A stretch of DNA of 7,509 nt, taken from positions 1 to 7,509 of the forward strand of contig JAOPWF010000759.1 of NCBI GenBank assembly GCA_025965815.1. Reading direction: 5' to 3'. This DNA is from Mycobacterium sp. GTDB lineage: Bacteria > Actinomycetota > Actinomycetes > Mycobacteriales > Mycobacteriaceae. Below the pieces are notes generated by a model. The model had not been told where the DNA came from, did no database searches, and saw only the letters and a list, made by a program, of their open reading frames with translations. This document shows positions 1-7,115 of the stretch, in pieces (the stretch's first letter is position 1; each line of letters starts with the position of its first letter). A program made the translations under genes and the position numbers.

Positions 1-1124
1 CTGCTGTAGACGTTGGCGCCGCCGAACGGGCCGCCGCCCGCGGTGACCAGCGCCAGCGCAGCGTTGTCGACCTGGCGCACGCCGGCCGCGTGCCGCAGTT
101 GCAGCGCGGCTTCGTAGTGGTGGTTGAGGCCGTGGATGTACCCCTCGGACAGCAGGCCGCCGTGCGGGTTGACCACGACGTCACCGCCGTAGGTCGCGCG
201 ACCGGTCGAGAAGTACTTGCCCACTTCGCCTTTCTCGCAGAACCCGAAGCCCTCCATGGTGGCCATCACGGTGTAGGTGAAGCAGTCGTACATGCAGGCG
301 AGGTCCATGTCGGCCGGAGTGAGTCCGGTCTTCTCCCAGATCTTCGGACCCGCGGTCCGCGAGTACATCTCGGTGGGATCGTCCCACTCCGTCCAGCCGG
401 CGCCGCCTTGGGAGTTCGACGATCCCACCAACCACATCGGTGGCTGCTTGGCGTTGCGGGCCATGTCCTCACCGGTGATCAGAATGGCTACCGCGCCATC
501 CACTTCCGACGTGCAGTCCAGCACCCGGAACGGCTCGTTGATCCAGCGGGCGGCCAGGTAGTCGTCCATGGACAACGGTTCGCGGCGCAGCGCGTGCTCG
601 TTGGGCCCGGCGTGCGCCCGCTGCGTGATGGCGATCTGGCCGAGATCCTCTGAGGTGGAGCCGTACTCGTGCTGATGGCGGCGGGCCCACATGGCGAACC
701 ACTGCGGCGGAACCATGAACCCGGACGCCGTGTCGAACTGGTCGTGATGCGGGACCTGCCTGGGTCCTTCGATGTGGCCGAAGCGGTATCCGGAGCGGCC
801 GTTGAGCGAGCGGTACACCAGCACCGCCTTGCACATGCCTGCCTCGATGACGGCCGCCGCCGTGGCGATCTGGTCGGCCACCAGGTTGCCGCCGCCGTAC
901 ATGGCGTTGGCCCACGCTAGCTCTTCTATGCCGAGCGCCCATCCGACGAAGATGGGCTGCTCGGAGTCGTTCGCCATGTAGGTGCAGATGCCGTCAATGT
1001 CGGCCGGCGTCAGGCCGGCGTCCTCGATCGCGTCCCGGCATGCGGCGACGGCCATGCCACGGGTGGTGCGGCCGGATTTCCGTGAGTACGTCGTGCGTCC
1101 GATTCCTATTACCGCACAGGTCAT
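1..1124 (-). CDS. Thiolase-fold lipid-transfer (Ltp-type) protein, probable aldolase; C-terminus cut by window edge
   Basis: 374 codons are visible from ATG at 1124; the frame is open to the left edge, so only a short C-terminal piece is missing from a family usually about 390 residues long. The start follows a GGAAGGGG stretch and lies 13 bases after the upstream dehydrogenase stop, so the two are co-transcribed. The fold is thiolase-like: N-terminal AVIGIGRTTYSRKSGRTT, a glycine-rich loop at 77-79, NPHGGLLSEGYIHG at 319-332 and a C-terminal GGGPFGG at 363-369. Both thiolase cysteines are missing: the nucleophile loop reads MYGGGNL and the last loop reads VTAGGG. The usual GHP histidine motif is GYIHG. 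Tyr279 (MYDCFTY) and Tyr329 (EGYIHG) sit where the actinobacterial steroid aldolase Ltp2 has its catalytic tyrosines, as I recall that family. Inference: retro-aldol cleavage of a beta-hydroxyacyl-CoA, probably with a DUF35 partner. A non-catalytic lipid carrier is the alternative. Confidence 0.88.
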   Translation of the reverse strand, partial: MTCAVIGIGRTTYSRKSGRTTRGMAVAACRDAIEDAGLTPADIDGICTYMANDSEQPIFVGWALGIEELAWANAMYGGGNLVADQIATAAAVIEAGMCKAVLVYRSLNGRSGYRFGHIEGPRQVPHHDQFDTASGFMVPPQWFAMWARRHQHEYGSTSEDLGQIAITQRAHAGPNEHALRREPLSMDDYLAARWINEPFRVLDCTSEVDGAVAILITGEDMARNAKQPPMWLVGSSNSQGGAGWTEWDDPTEMYSRTAGPKIWEKTGLTPADMDLACMYDCFTYTVMATMEGFGFCEKGEVGKYFSTGRATYGGDVVVNPHGGLLSEGYIHGLNHHYEAALQLRHAAGVRQVDNAALALVTAGGGPFGGANVYS

Positions 1125-1137
1125 TCCACTCCCCTTC

Positions 1138-3300
1138 CTACTTCTGGTCCCGCGCCGGAGCGGGATCCCGCGGCAGACGCAGAATTCGCTCGGCGATCAG
1201 GTTTCTGACGATCTCCGATGTGCCGCCGGCGATGGTCAGGCATCGGCTGAACAGATAGTCGTGCAGGATCTCCCGCTCGCCTCCGGTCAGCAGCGCGGGG
1301 CCGGCAATGCGCAGGCCCAACTCGGCGACGCGCTGTGCGTGCTCGGCGCCGAACAACTTCGCGATGTTGCCCTCGATGCCGGGGCCGGTCTCGAAGACCG
1401 CACGCGCGGCCTGGCGCACGTTCAGCGCCGCCAGCGCGTAGGCCTCGATGAGCAGCGCACCGAGCTCACGGGTGAGGCCCTGGTCGCCGCTATTGTGCCG
1501 GCCGAGGACGTCCAGCAGGCTCTCGGCGACCACGGTTACCGAACCGCCGCCGATGGACACCCGCTCGTTGCCGAAGGTGGCCATCGCGACGCTCCAGCCG
1601 GCGTTGACGTCGCCGATGACGTCATCGTCGGAGACGAACACCTCGTTGAAGAACACCTCGTTGAACAGCGACTCGCCGGTGATCTCCTTGAGCGGGCGGA
1701 TCTCGACGCCGTCGGCCGCCATGTCGATGACCATCGCGGTGATGCCCTTGTGCTTGGGGACATCCGTCGCGGTACGCACGGTGGCCAGCCCCCGCTGGCA
1801 GTTCACCGCGTCGCTCGTCCACACCTTCTGCCCGGTGACCAGCCACCCGCCCTCAGTTCGGATCGCCGTGGTCGACACGGCCGCGGCGTCCGAGCCGGCG
1901 CCGGGTTCGCTGAACAGCTGGCACCAGCGCAACTGCCCTTCGAGGCTCGGCCAGAGCAGACGTTCCACCTGCTCGGGGTTGCCGTGTTGCAGCACGGTGG
2001 GCACCACCCACTCGCCGAGCCCGAGGCTCGGTCGTTCGAGGCCGGTGAGTTCCTGCTCGATGACGAGTTGCTCGACGGAGTCGGCGTCTCGGCCGTAGGG
2101 GGCGGCCCAGTGCGGCTGCAGATAGCCGCTGTGGGCCCACAACTTCTGCTGCTCGGCCGCGTCGGTCCTTTCCAGCTCGGCGCGGAACTGCCGCACCGCC
2201 AGGCGGTGCTGCTCGGCTTCGGGTGGCAGCTGCAGCGACTGGTCGCGACGGGCTCCGCCCAGCTGCAGCGCGGCGACGGCGTGCCGTAGTTGGTCTTCGC
2301 CGCCCGCGAAGGCGAGCAGCACGGTGGCCCGGCGGACATAGAGCTGGGCGTCGTGCTCCCAGGTGTAGCCGATGCCGCCGTGCACCTGGATGTTCTGCAG
2401 CGCCACCCGCTGGTAGGCGGGCAGCACGTGTCCCGCCGCCATCGTGGCGCCCAGCTCGGCCTCGGCAAGCTTCGCCCGCGCGGCGTCCCAGGTGACCGCT
2501 ACCGCCAGCTCCGCGTCCACCAGCATGTTCGCGCAGTGGTGCTTGACCGCCTGAAACGACCCGATCGGGCGGCCGAACTGCTCACGGGTGGCGGCATATG
2601 TGGTCGCCATCTCCTTGCAGGCCGTCAGTCCACCGGTGGCCTCGGCGGCCGCCAACAACCGAACGATCCGGGCGGCGACGGGAGCCGCGCCGGCGAACAC
2701 CTCGACGGCCGGGGTGTCCGACAACCCGACAACGGTGATCGGCCGCATCACCTGGTCGACGGAATCGGTGCGGGCCGTCCGGACGGAGTCGCCGGCCTCG
2801 ACGAGCACCAGGTCCTCGCCCACCGGGATCACGAACAGGTCGGCGTTTCCCTCGCCGAGCGTGGCGACGGCATCCGCGGTAACCGCCGAATCAGCAAGCC
2901 GGGCATTGCTTGTCGTGCCGATGCCCGCGACGATGTCGCCGGAGACCAGCCGCGGCAGCCAGCGCGCACGCTGCTCGTCGTCACCGGCTTCGGCGATCAC
3001 CGCCGATACGATTACCGTGGGTAGGAACGGGCCGCCGATCGCGGCGCGGCCGAGTTGCTCGAGCACGATTGTCAACTCCGGCACACCGTAGCCTTGGCCA
3101 CCGAACTGCTCGTCGACGTGCAGTCCGAGCCACCCGGTGGAGACGATCTCCTTCCACAGACCGTCGTTCTCCCACCAACGGCCGGCCTCGTGGCCCTCGA
3201 GCAGAATGCGTCGTGCGCTCGTAACGCCGCCGCGGCCGGCCACCATCGATTTGGCGACGTCGGCCAGCGCCTGGTGGTCTTCGGTTATTGCCAATGGCAT
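1138..3300 (-). CDS. Fused two-domain acyl-CoA dehydrogenase (FadE type)
   Basis: 720 residues from ATG at 3300, with GAGG seven bases upstream, to TAG at 1138. It is two acyl-CoA dehydrogenase halves in one chain, like the roughly 710-730 residue mycobacterial FadE6, FadE22 and FadE34 proteins; I cannot say which is closest. Domain 1 (about 1-345) has the FAD-contact loop TREQFGRPIGSFQAVKH (238-254) and QVHGGIGYTWEHD (305-317), but has Val213 where a helix-G catalytic Glu would be. Domain 2 (about 360-710) carries signature CQLFSEPGAGSD (460-471), GNERVSIGGG with Glu579, and TIAGGTSEIVRN (689-700). The classical MCAD-type Glu is replaced by Gly there, so Glu579, at the isovaleryl-CoA dehydrogenase position, is the likely base. 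It should introduce an alpha,beta double bond into an acyl-CoA with FAD, in the cytosol. Lies 31 bases after the nitroreductase gene and 13 before the Ltp-like gene. Confidence 0.95.
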   Translation of the reverse strand: MPLAITEDHQALADVAKSMVAGRGGVTSARRILLEGHEAGRWWENDGLWKEIVSTGWLGLHVDEQFGGQGYGVPELTIVLEQLGRAAIGGPFLPTVIVSAVIAEAGDDEQRARWLPRLVSGDIVAGIGTTSNARLADSAVTADAVATLGEGNADLFVIPVGEDLVLVEAGDSVRTARTDSVDQVMRPITVVGLSDTPAVEVFAGAAPVAARIVRLLAAAEATGGLTACKEMATTYAATREQFGRPIGSFQAVKHHCANMLVDAELAVAVTWDAARAKLAEAELGATMAAGHVLPAYQRVALQNIQVHGGIGYTWEHDAQLYVRRATVLLAFAGGEDQLRHAVAALQLGGARRDQSLQLPPEAEQHRLAVRQFRAELERTDAAEQQKLWAHSGYLQPHWAAPYGRDADSVEQLVIEQELTGLERPSLGLGEWVVPTVLQHGNPEQVERLLWPSLEGQLRWCQLFSEPGAGSDAAAVSTTAIRTEGGWLVTGQKVWTSDAVNCQRGLATVRTATDVPKHKGITAMVIDMAADGVEIRPLKEITGESLFNEVFFNEVFVSDDDVIGDVNAGWSVAMATFGNERVSIGGGSVTVVAESLLDVLGRHNSGDQGLTRELGALLIEAYALAALNVRQAARAVFETGPGIEGNIAKLFGAEHAQRVAELGLRIAGPALLTGGEREILHDYLFSRCLTIAGGTSEIVRNLIAERILRLPRDPAPARDQK

Positions 3301-3331
3301 GTGACGGCCTCACTGGTTGGGGTTGGTCGGA

Positions 3332-3940
3332 TCACCAGGGGGCACCGAACTTCTCGCGGAACGTGACCTCGGTGGCGGGTCGACGGCGGGGTGGCGAGAG
3401 CTTCTTCGCCGGCAGACCGATGTAGACGGCCGCCATCGGCAACAGCGTGTCCGGCAGTTCCAGTCGCTCCCGGACGCGGTCCACGCCGAACGTGGTCAGC
3501 CCGGTCGTCAGGCACGACCCGTATCCCAGGTCGGCCGCGGCGAGCAATAGGTTCTGCACGGCCGGATAGATCGACGATGGTGCGTAGATTTCCTGGACCC
3601 GTTCCGTGTCGGCGCACACCACGATGACCACCGGCGCCGCGGCGAATCCGCCCCGGTTGAAGCCGTAATCGAGGTCATTGATCAGTGCCTGGTCGTCGAG
3701 GCTCTGCTTGATGAAGTCGCCGCCGCCGGCGTTCCACGTCTCGGTCCACCAGTTCGCCAGCAGCGCCCGGCTTTCCTGGTCGCGGACGACGACGAACGAC
3801 CAGGGCTGAGTGTTCTCGGCGCTCGGCGCGTGCACCGCGGTCTGCAGCATCTGCTCGACGTCGGAATCGAGCACCTTGCCGTCCTGGTCGAATCGCCTAC
3901 AGGCGCGTTGCGCCTGCATCACCGCACGGAGTTCGCCCAC
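3332..3940 (-). CDS. Nitroreductase-family FMN protein
   Basis: 202 residues from GTG at 3940 to TGA at 3332. Visible family marks are the N-terminal phosphate-binding RACRRF (12-17), APSAENTQPW (38-47), the helix NLLLAAADLGYGS (130-142) and the C-terminal strand VYIGLPAKK (172-180). These are typical of the nitroreductase superfamily, whose members bind FMN as dimers and use NAD(P)H to reduce nitro groups, quinones, enones or halogenated rings. No membrane segment is seen. The GTG start is one base after the upstream gene's TGA (TGAGGTG) with no strong ribosome site, which fits translational coupling. An in-frame ATG seven codons in (residue 8) is the alternative start and also lacks a clear Shine-Dalgarno. 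Its place in a catabolic operon suggests a reductive step or flavin-linked redox role on the pathway substrate; the substrate is not readable from sequence. Confidence 0.9.
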   Translation of the reverse strand: MGELRAVMQAQRACRRFDQDGKVLDSDVEQMLQTAVHAPSAENTQPWSFVVVRDQESRALLANWWTETWNAGGGDFIKQSLDDQALINDLDYGFNRGGFAAAPVVIVVCADTERVQEIYAPSSIYPAVQNLLLAAADLGYGSCLTTGLTTFGVDRVRERLELPDTLLPMAAVYIGLPAKKLSPPRRRPATEVTFREKFGAPW

Positions 3941-3941
3941 C

Positions 3942-4304
3942 TCAGTCGGCCAGCCGTCGTTCGCCGCGGGGTGTCCACCCGGTCATCGAGACGGTGGACA
4001 GGTCCAGCGTTTCCCCCAGCGACAGCTTCCCGGACATGACGCGCTCGAGGAACTCGGCCATCACCGCATCGGGCTCCCGATCGAGTTCGTAGATCACCAG
4101 GTAGCGGTGGGTCGGAGGCGGCAGTTGCGCGGGTAGATCCTCGTCGTCGGGGATTTTCAGTTCCGCGAGGTCGTAGCGCTGCGCCGCAACCACGCCGGGC
4201 ACGTCAAGAACCTCGGGCACGTGTGTGGAGTCGTACCACTTGTTGAAGGCGTCGTCTTCGCCCTCAATGGGGTTGCTCAGGACAATAAATCGATTCTCGG
4301 CCAC
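3942..4304 (-). CDS. Small EthD-like (dimeric alpha/beta-barrel) protein
   Basis: About 120 residues, first gene of the four-gene minus-strand operon. The pattern FIVLSNPIEGEDDAFNKWYD followed by THVPEVLDVPGVVAAQRYDL is the N-terminal half of the ferredoxin-like EthD/DUF4286-type fold: strand, NP-x-x-G loop, FN-x-WY helix, then H28-V-P-E with the conserved histidine. The second half, YLVIYELDREPDAVMAEFLE, is the matching strand and helix. These proteins form small dimeric barrels and are often found beside oxygenase and degradation genes; the chemistry is usually undefined. I chose GTG at 4304 because AGAAAGG lies seven bases upstream. Other in-frame starts are GTG at 4310, too close to that site, and GTG at 4340, which would sit at about +1 of the predicted promoter and could be used as a leaderless start, adding 12 residues. 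ATG at 4349 lies inside the promoter and is unlikely. Confidence 0.82.
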   Translation of the reverse strand: MAENRFIVLSNPIEGEDDAFNKWYDSTHVPEVLDVPGVVAAQRYDLAELKIPDDEDLPAQLPPPTHRYLVIYELDREPDAVMAEFLERVMSGKLSLGETLDLSTVSMTGWTPRGERRLAD

Positions 4305-4323
4305 AGACACGCCTTTCTGACAG

Positions 4324-4338
4324 GGCCCACCCCGGGCC
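4324..4338 (-). other. Short hairpin in the leader of the four-gene operon
   Basis: GGCCC and GGGCC are separated by five bases, giving a five-pair all-GC stem. It lies between the predicted -10 and the Shine-Dalgarno of the EthD-like gene, at the expected 5' end of the transcript. There is no following U-run, so it is not a terminator; a 5'-end stabilising stem is possible, chance is also possible in such GC-rich DNA. Confidence 0.3.
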
Positions 4339-4345
4339 ACGGACA

Positions 4346-4374
4346 ACACTATGACAGTCGACTGTCACAGTCAA
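4346..4374 (-). promoter_or_regulatory. Promoter with embedded 16-bp operator palindrome for the four-gene operon
   Basis: Read on the minus strand: TTGACT (4374-4369), 17 bases, then TAGTGT (4351-4346), a good fit to a mycobacterial housekeeping -35 and a TANNNT -10. The spacer contains the perfect 16-bp palindrome TGACAGTCGACTGTCA (4367-4352). An additional outer GACTGT makes three successive half-sites. The -35 overlaps the stop codon of the CrtC-like gene, so this internal promoter drives the EthD-like, nitroreductase, dehydrogenase and Ltp-like genes. A protein bound here would block RNA polymerase. The same arrangement recurs at 7116-7144. Promoter function is predicted, not shown; the regulator is not in the window. 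Confidence 0.75.
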
Positions 4375-5375
4375 CGCGTTTGCGCAGCCGTGAAGTCGGA
4401 TCGTTCGATGTAGGCGTAGCCGGTCTCGCCGGCCCACTGGACCTGCGCCCAGCTGACCGTGTAGGCCCGCAACGGGTGCATGACTCCATACGGCAGCCCG
4501 TCGGCCATGGACAGCCACACTGACGAGCGGATGGAGCCGTCGATCGAGTCACCGCCCTCGAGCGCAAACGAATAGGTCTCGCCGTCGCGGGCAAGCACTG
4601 CCGGCGGTGGCGCCTGCTCGATGCCGACATGTCGCAACGCGCCGTCCTCGACTACGTAGGCGCCTTCGAGGGTGGTGCGACCGTCGCGGTCCCAGTACCG
4701 GCACATCCCGAATGCGCGCCCGCTCGGCAGCACACCACCGGTGATCACGTGCCCGCCCCAGTTGGTCAGGGTGTCCGCGCCACGCGGCCCCCGTGAATGA
4801 TCCCGCCAGCCGCCACCGTTGAAGTCGGTCGTTGCGCCGTCGATGGTCACCTCGCCGGTCACCCGGGTCAGCTGCTCGTAATGCTCACGGGCCCAGCTCT
4901 GCTCGGCCATACCGTCTCCGGCGGTCTCGGCGTCCCATACCGGAGTCAGGCAGTCGACGTCGAGGTCGAGGCGGACGTGACTCTTGGCGCCGTCGGCGAC
5001 CAGCCCGGTGCGCATCTCCTCGTAGGAGGACCGTACGCAGAAGCCGTCAAACGTGATGCGCCACTTCTTGAACGGCCGCTCGCAGCGGAAGGCCAGGTTG
5101 GCACCGGCGGGCCGCCGTTCCGGAACGGTGCGGTGATAGGCCCACATGCTTAGTACGCCCTGGTTCTCGGGAAGTGCGATCAACACGCGGTCTTCCCACA
5201 TCTCCCACATGTCGGCGACCGTGCCCAGATGCAGCCACATCCCGATGTCGCTGACCGGGTCGTACGGCGTGAAGAGCAGGTTCTCGGTCCACCCCGGCAC
5301 GTCGGGACAGGCCCGCACGGTGCTTTCGCTTTCTGGCGCCAACCCCGACGACAGCTGATGAATCGCAGCAGCCAT
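4371..5375 (-). CDS. CrtC/AttH-like lipocalin-type protein of unknown substrate
   Basis: 334 residues from ATG at 5375, with GGAGG seven bases upstream, to TGA at 4371. The sequence is beta-rich and tryptophan-rich, without signal peptide or membrane segment. The clearest motif is DFNGGGWRDHSRGPRG (184-199), followed by TNWGGHVITGGVLPSGRAFG (204-223). A G-x-R-D-H-S-x-G-P-R motif before a second beta domain is what I associate with the two-domain lipocalin-like CrtC/AttH/DUF7064-type proteins, named after carotenoid 1,2-hydratase and often found in lipid or terpenoid loci. Family placement is by motif memory and is moderate; hydratase activity is not implied. It starts 13 bases after the PEP-utilising gene and is co-transcribed with it, so the two probably act on the same compound. 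The operator of the next operon begins four bases past its stop codon. Confidence 0.85.
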   Translation of the reverse strand: MAAAIHQLSSGLAPESESTVRACPDVPGWTENLLFTPYDPVSDIGMWLHLGTVADMWEMWEDRVLIALPENQGVLSMWAYHRTVPERRPAGANLAFRCERPFKKWRITFDGFCVRSSYEEMRTGLVADGAKSHVRLDLDVDCLTPVWDAETAGDGMAEQSWAREHYEQLTRVTGEVTIDGATTDFNGGGWRDHSRGPRGADTLTNWGGHVITGGVLPSGRAFGMCRYWDRDGRTTLEGAYVVEDGALRHVGIEQAPPPAVLARDGETYSFALEGGDSIDGSIRSSVWLSMADGLPYGVMHPLRAYTVSWAQVQWAGETGYAYIERSDFTAAQTR

Positions 5376-5388
5376 GCCCGTTCCTCCG

Positions 5389-7011
5389 CTATCTGGCCGA
5401 GCGTGCCAGCACGGCGATTTCGCCCGTCGAGCCGTCTACCCGCACCACGTCACCGGTGCGCAGCGCCTTGGTTCCGTTCCCGGTTCCGACCACGCAGGTG
5501 ATGCCGAGTTCGCGGGCCACGATGGCGCCGTGGCTAGCCGCGCTGCCGATGTCGGTGACCAGTGCACCCGCGAGCGAAACCAGGGCTGTCCATCCCGGGT
5601 CGACGAACTTGCACACCAGCACTTCGCCGTCGTCGAGCACGTCGTCGGAATCGGCATCGAGCACCACCCGCACGATGCCCTCCACCACACCGGGGCCTGC
5701 CGGTGTGCCACGAACACAGCCATCGCTGTCGTCGCCCTTGCTGTCGGTGTCACCGATTTCGACCGGCTTCGGCATTCCGGTGAAGACGACCGGGATCTCC
5801 ATTCGCCGATACTCGTCGCGCCGCCGCCGGCGCAAGTCGACCAGTTCCCGAGCGTTGCGGGGCAGCGGGCCGAGCATCTCGTCGGTGGTGAGGTAGAAGG
5901 TATCGCCCGGCCGGTCCAGCCGGCCTGCCGCGACGAAGTCATTGCCGAGCGTGGTCGCCGCGGCACGGCACCCGTCGACCGCGGTCAGGAAAGCGGCTTT
6001 GGTGAGCTCCACCGAACGAACCTGCGCTCCGGTGAAGGCAAGCAGCCGGCGGAGCAGCCGTCGCCGCACCGCGGGCAAGCCGGCCAGCAGTTCATATTCG
6101 GCCCGCTCCCGCGCGGCCACGGCGCGATCGGCCCGAACCTGCGGGCGCTCGGCTTCTGACCTACCGGCGTGGACCGCGGCGATGCGCACCACCGCCTCGG
6201 GATCTTCCCGCCACGATTGACCGATGACATTGCCCTCGTTGGGGCCGTGGAATCCGTGCCGTGCCAGGAACTCGGTGACCGTGAGCCGGCCCTGACCCAC
6301 CAACCACACGTCGTCGGCGAGCCGTGTCTCGATGACGCCACCGTACCCGGCGAGCAGCGTCGGCACGAGATCAGAGCGCCCGAGCCGAGCGGTGATCGAC
6401 TCAACCTGGGAGCGAAGACCATTCAGGATCATGCGAGTGCGGACGTGTACCCGCATGACGGCGGTGAAACGGTCGGCCGAGTCCGCCAGTAAGGCGGTGG
6501 CGTCGGTGGGGTTGCCGGGTAGCACCTCGGTGCGCCACCAGTTCATCTGCTCGTCGTGCGTGCGCCGAGGCGCCCAGCACTGCCGGACCGCGGCGACCGG
6601 CGCCTTGACGGCGACGAACGGCAGCCGGGTCGGGTCACTCTTGGTGGGCACGGCGTCAGGTCGGACCGAACCGAGAAGATCGCGTTCAAAATCGTCGCCG
6701 GTCATCCCCGGAAGGAGACCGGCCAGCTCGCGGGTGCGGTCGATGTTCATCGCCTGCCTGCCGTAGAAGCACGCCGTCGCGAACTGGTTCGGATCGTCCG
6801 GGACGAAGATCGCCGAGCGCGGCAGTACACCGAAGTCATAGAGGCCGGCCCGCGACGCCAGCTCCACTCCCTTACCCCACAGCGACCAGCACAGTGGCGA
6901 CAGAATGTCCGGGGTGGCCTCCCCGACATTGGTGAGCGTCCAGAGGCGGTCCGGCTCGCTGCTTCCCCGAATCGGGTCGATCATATCGGCGGCAAGGCCG
7001 GCGTCCGTCAT
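5389..7011 (-). CDS. PEP-utilising (phosphohistidine swivel) protein lacking the ATP-binding domain; rifampin phosphotransferase-like
   Basis: 540 residues from ATG at 7011 to TAG at 5389. The start has AGGAGG three bases upstream; a frame extension to 7077 would place the operator inside the gene, so I reject it. The C-terminal domain (about 430-540) is a PEP-utiliser mobile domain: GTPAGPGVVEGIVRVV (435-450), then SAASHGAIVAREL (490-502) with phosphohistidine candidate His494, then VVGTGNGTKALRTGDVVRVDG. The N-terminal 420 residues resemble the substrate-binding middle domain of rifampin phosphotransferase: LWTLTNVGEATPDILSPLCW (23-42), HGFHGPNEGN (252-261), DTFYLTTDEM (370-379). The ATP-grasp domain that charges the histidine in PEP synthase and rifampin phosphotransferase is absent, and no such gene is in the window. 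By analogy with two-subunit phenylphosphate synthase, a separate subunit may supply phosphate. Phosphotransfer to a hydroxyl group is inferred; loss of catalysis is an alternative. Confidence 0.9.
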   Translation of the reverse strand: MTDAGLAADMIDPIRGSSEPDRLWTLTNVGEATPDILSPLCWSLWGKGVELASRAGLYDFGVLPRSAIFVPDDPNQFATACFYGRQAMNIDRTRELAGLLPGMTGDDFERDLLGSVRPDAVPTKSDPTRLPFVAVKAPVAAVRQCWAPRRTHDEQMNWWRTEVLPGNPTDATALLADSADRFTAVMRVHVRTRMILNGLRSQVESITARLGRSDLVPTLLAGYGGVIETRLADDVWLVGQGRLTVTEFLARHGFHGPNEGNVIGQSWREDPEAVVRIAAVHAGRSEAERPQVRADRAVAARERAEYELLAGLPAVRRRLLRRLLAFTGAQVRSVELTKAAFLTAVDGCRAAATTLGNDFVAAGRLDRPGDTFYLTTDEMLGPLPRNARELVDLRRRRRDEYRRMEIPVVFTGMPKPVEIGDTDSKGDDSDGCVRGTPAGPGVVEGIVRVVLDADSDDVLDDGEVLVCKFVDPGWTALVSLAGALVTDIGSAASHGAIVARELGITCVVGTGNGTKALRTGDVVRVDGSTGEIAVLARSAR

Positions 7012-7029
7012 AGTCCTCCTGAACCGGAG

Positions 7030-7045
7030 TGACAGTTGACTGTCA
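7030..7045 (-). promoter_or_regulatory. Operator-like palindrome upstream of the PEP-utilising gene
   Basis: Minus-strand TGACAGTCAACTGTCA differs from the perfect palindrome at 4352-4367 by one base at the centre; with flanking bases it extends to 18 bp. It ends 18 bases upstream of the ATG at 7011. No good -35 and -10 flank it in the register seen at the other two copies. A weak candidate -10, TAGCAT, lies upstream at 7070-7065, which would put this site just downstream of the transcript start, acting as a roadblock. Confidence 0.65.
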
Positions 7046-7115
7046 CACTTCGAACGATTCTGACATGCTACGCCCACCCGGCGGGACGGATTCGACGAAC
7101 CATCCGGGCGTGTTG

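Noticed and set aside
1636..1665. Exact tandem 15-bp repeat (two copies of GAACACCTCGTTGAA) within the acyl-CoA dehydrogenase gene, giving FNEVFFNEVF.
   Set aside because: The protein motif FNEVFF-x-x-V-F-V is the normal length for this family at this site, so it is repeated codon use rather than an insertion.
982..3091. Long plus-strand open frames (for example 982-2289 and 2290-3024) opposite the dehydrogenase and Ltp-like genes.
   Set aside because: They are low-complexity Arg/Ala/Gly-rich or compositionally odd shadows in GC-rich DNA; the minus strand carries clear conserved families over the whole stretch.
4324..4338. GC hairpin as a transcription terminator for the upstream pair.
   Set aside because: There is no U-run, the stem has only five pairs, and it lies downstream of the next promoter.
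4352..4367. Reading the palindrome as a KstR or KstR2 cholesterol-regulon box.
   Set aside because: Those boxes have AAC/GTT or CAAG/CTTG arms; here the arms are TGACAGT/ACTGTCA.
5374..6159. Plus-strand open frame of 261 codons opposite the PEP-utilising gene.
   Set aside because: No recognisable family, and the opposite strand carries the swivel domain with its histidine motif.
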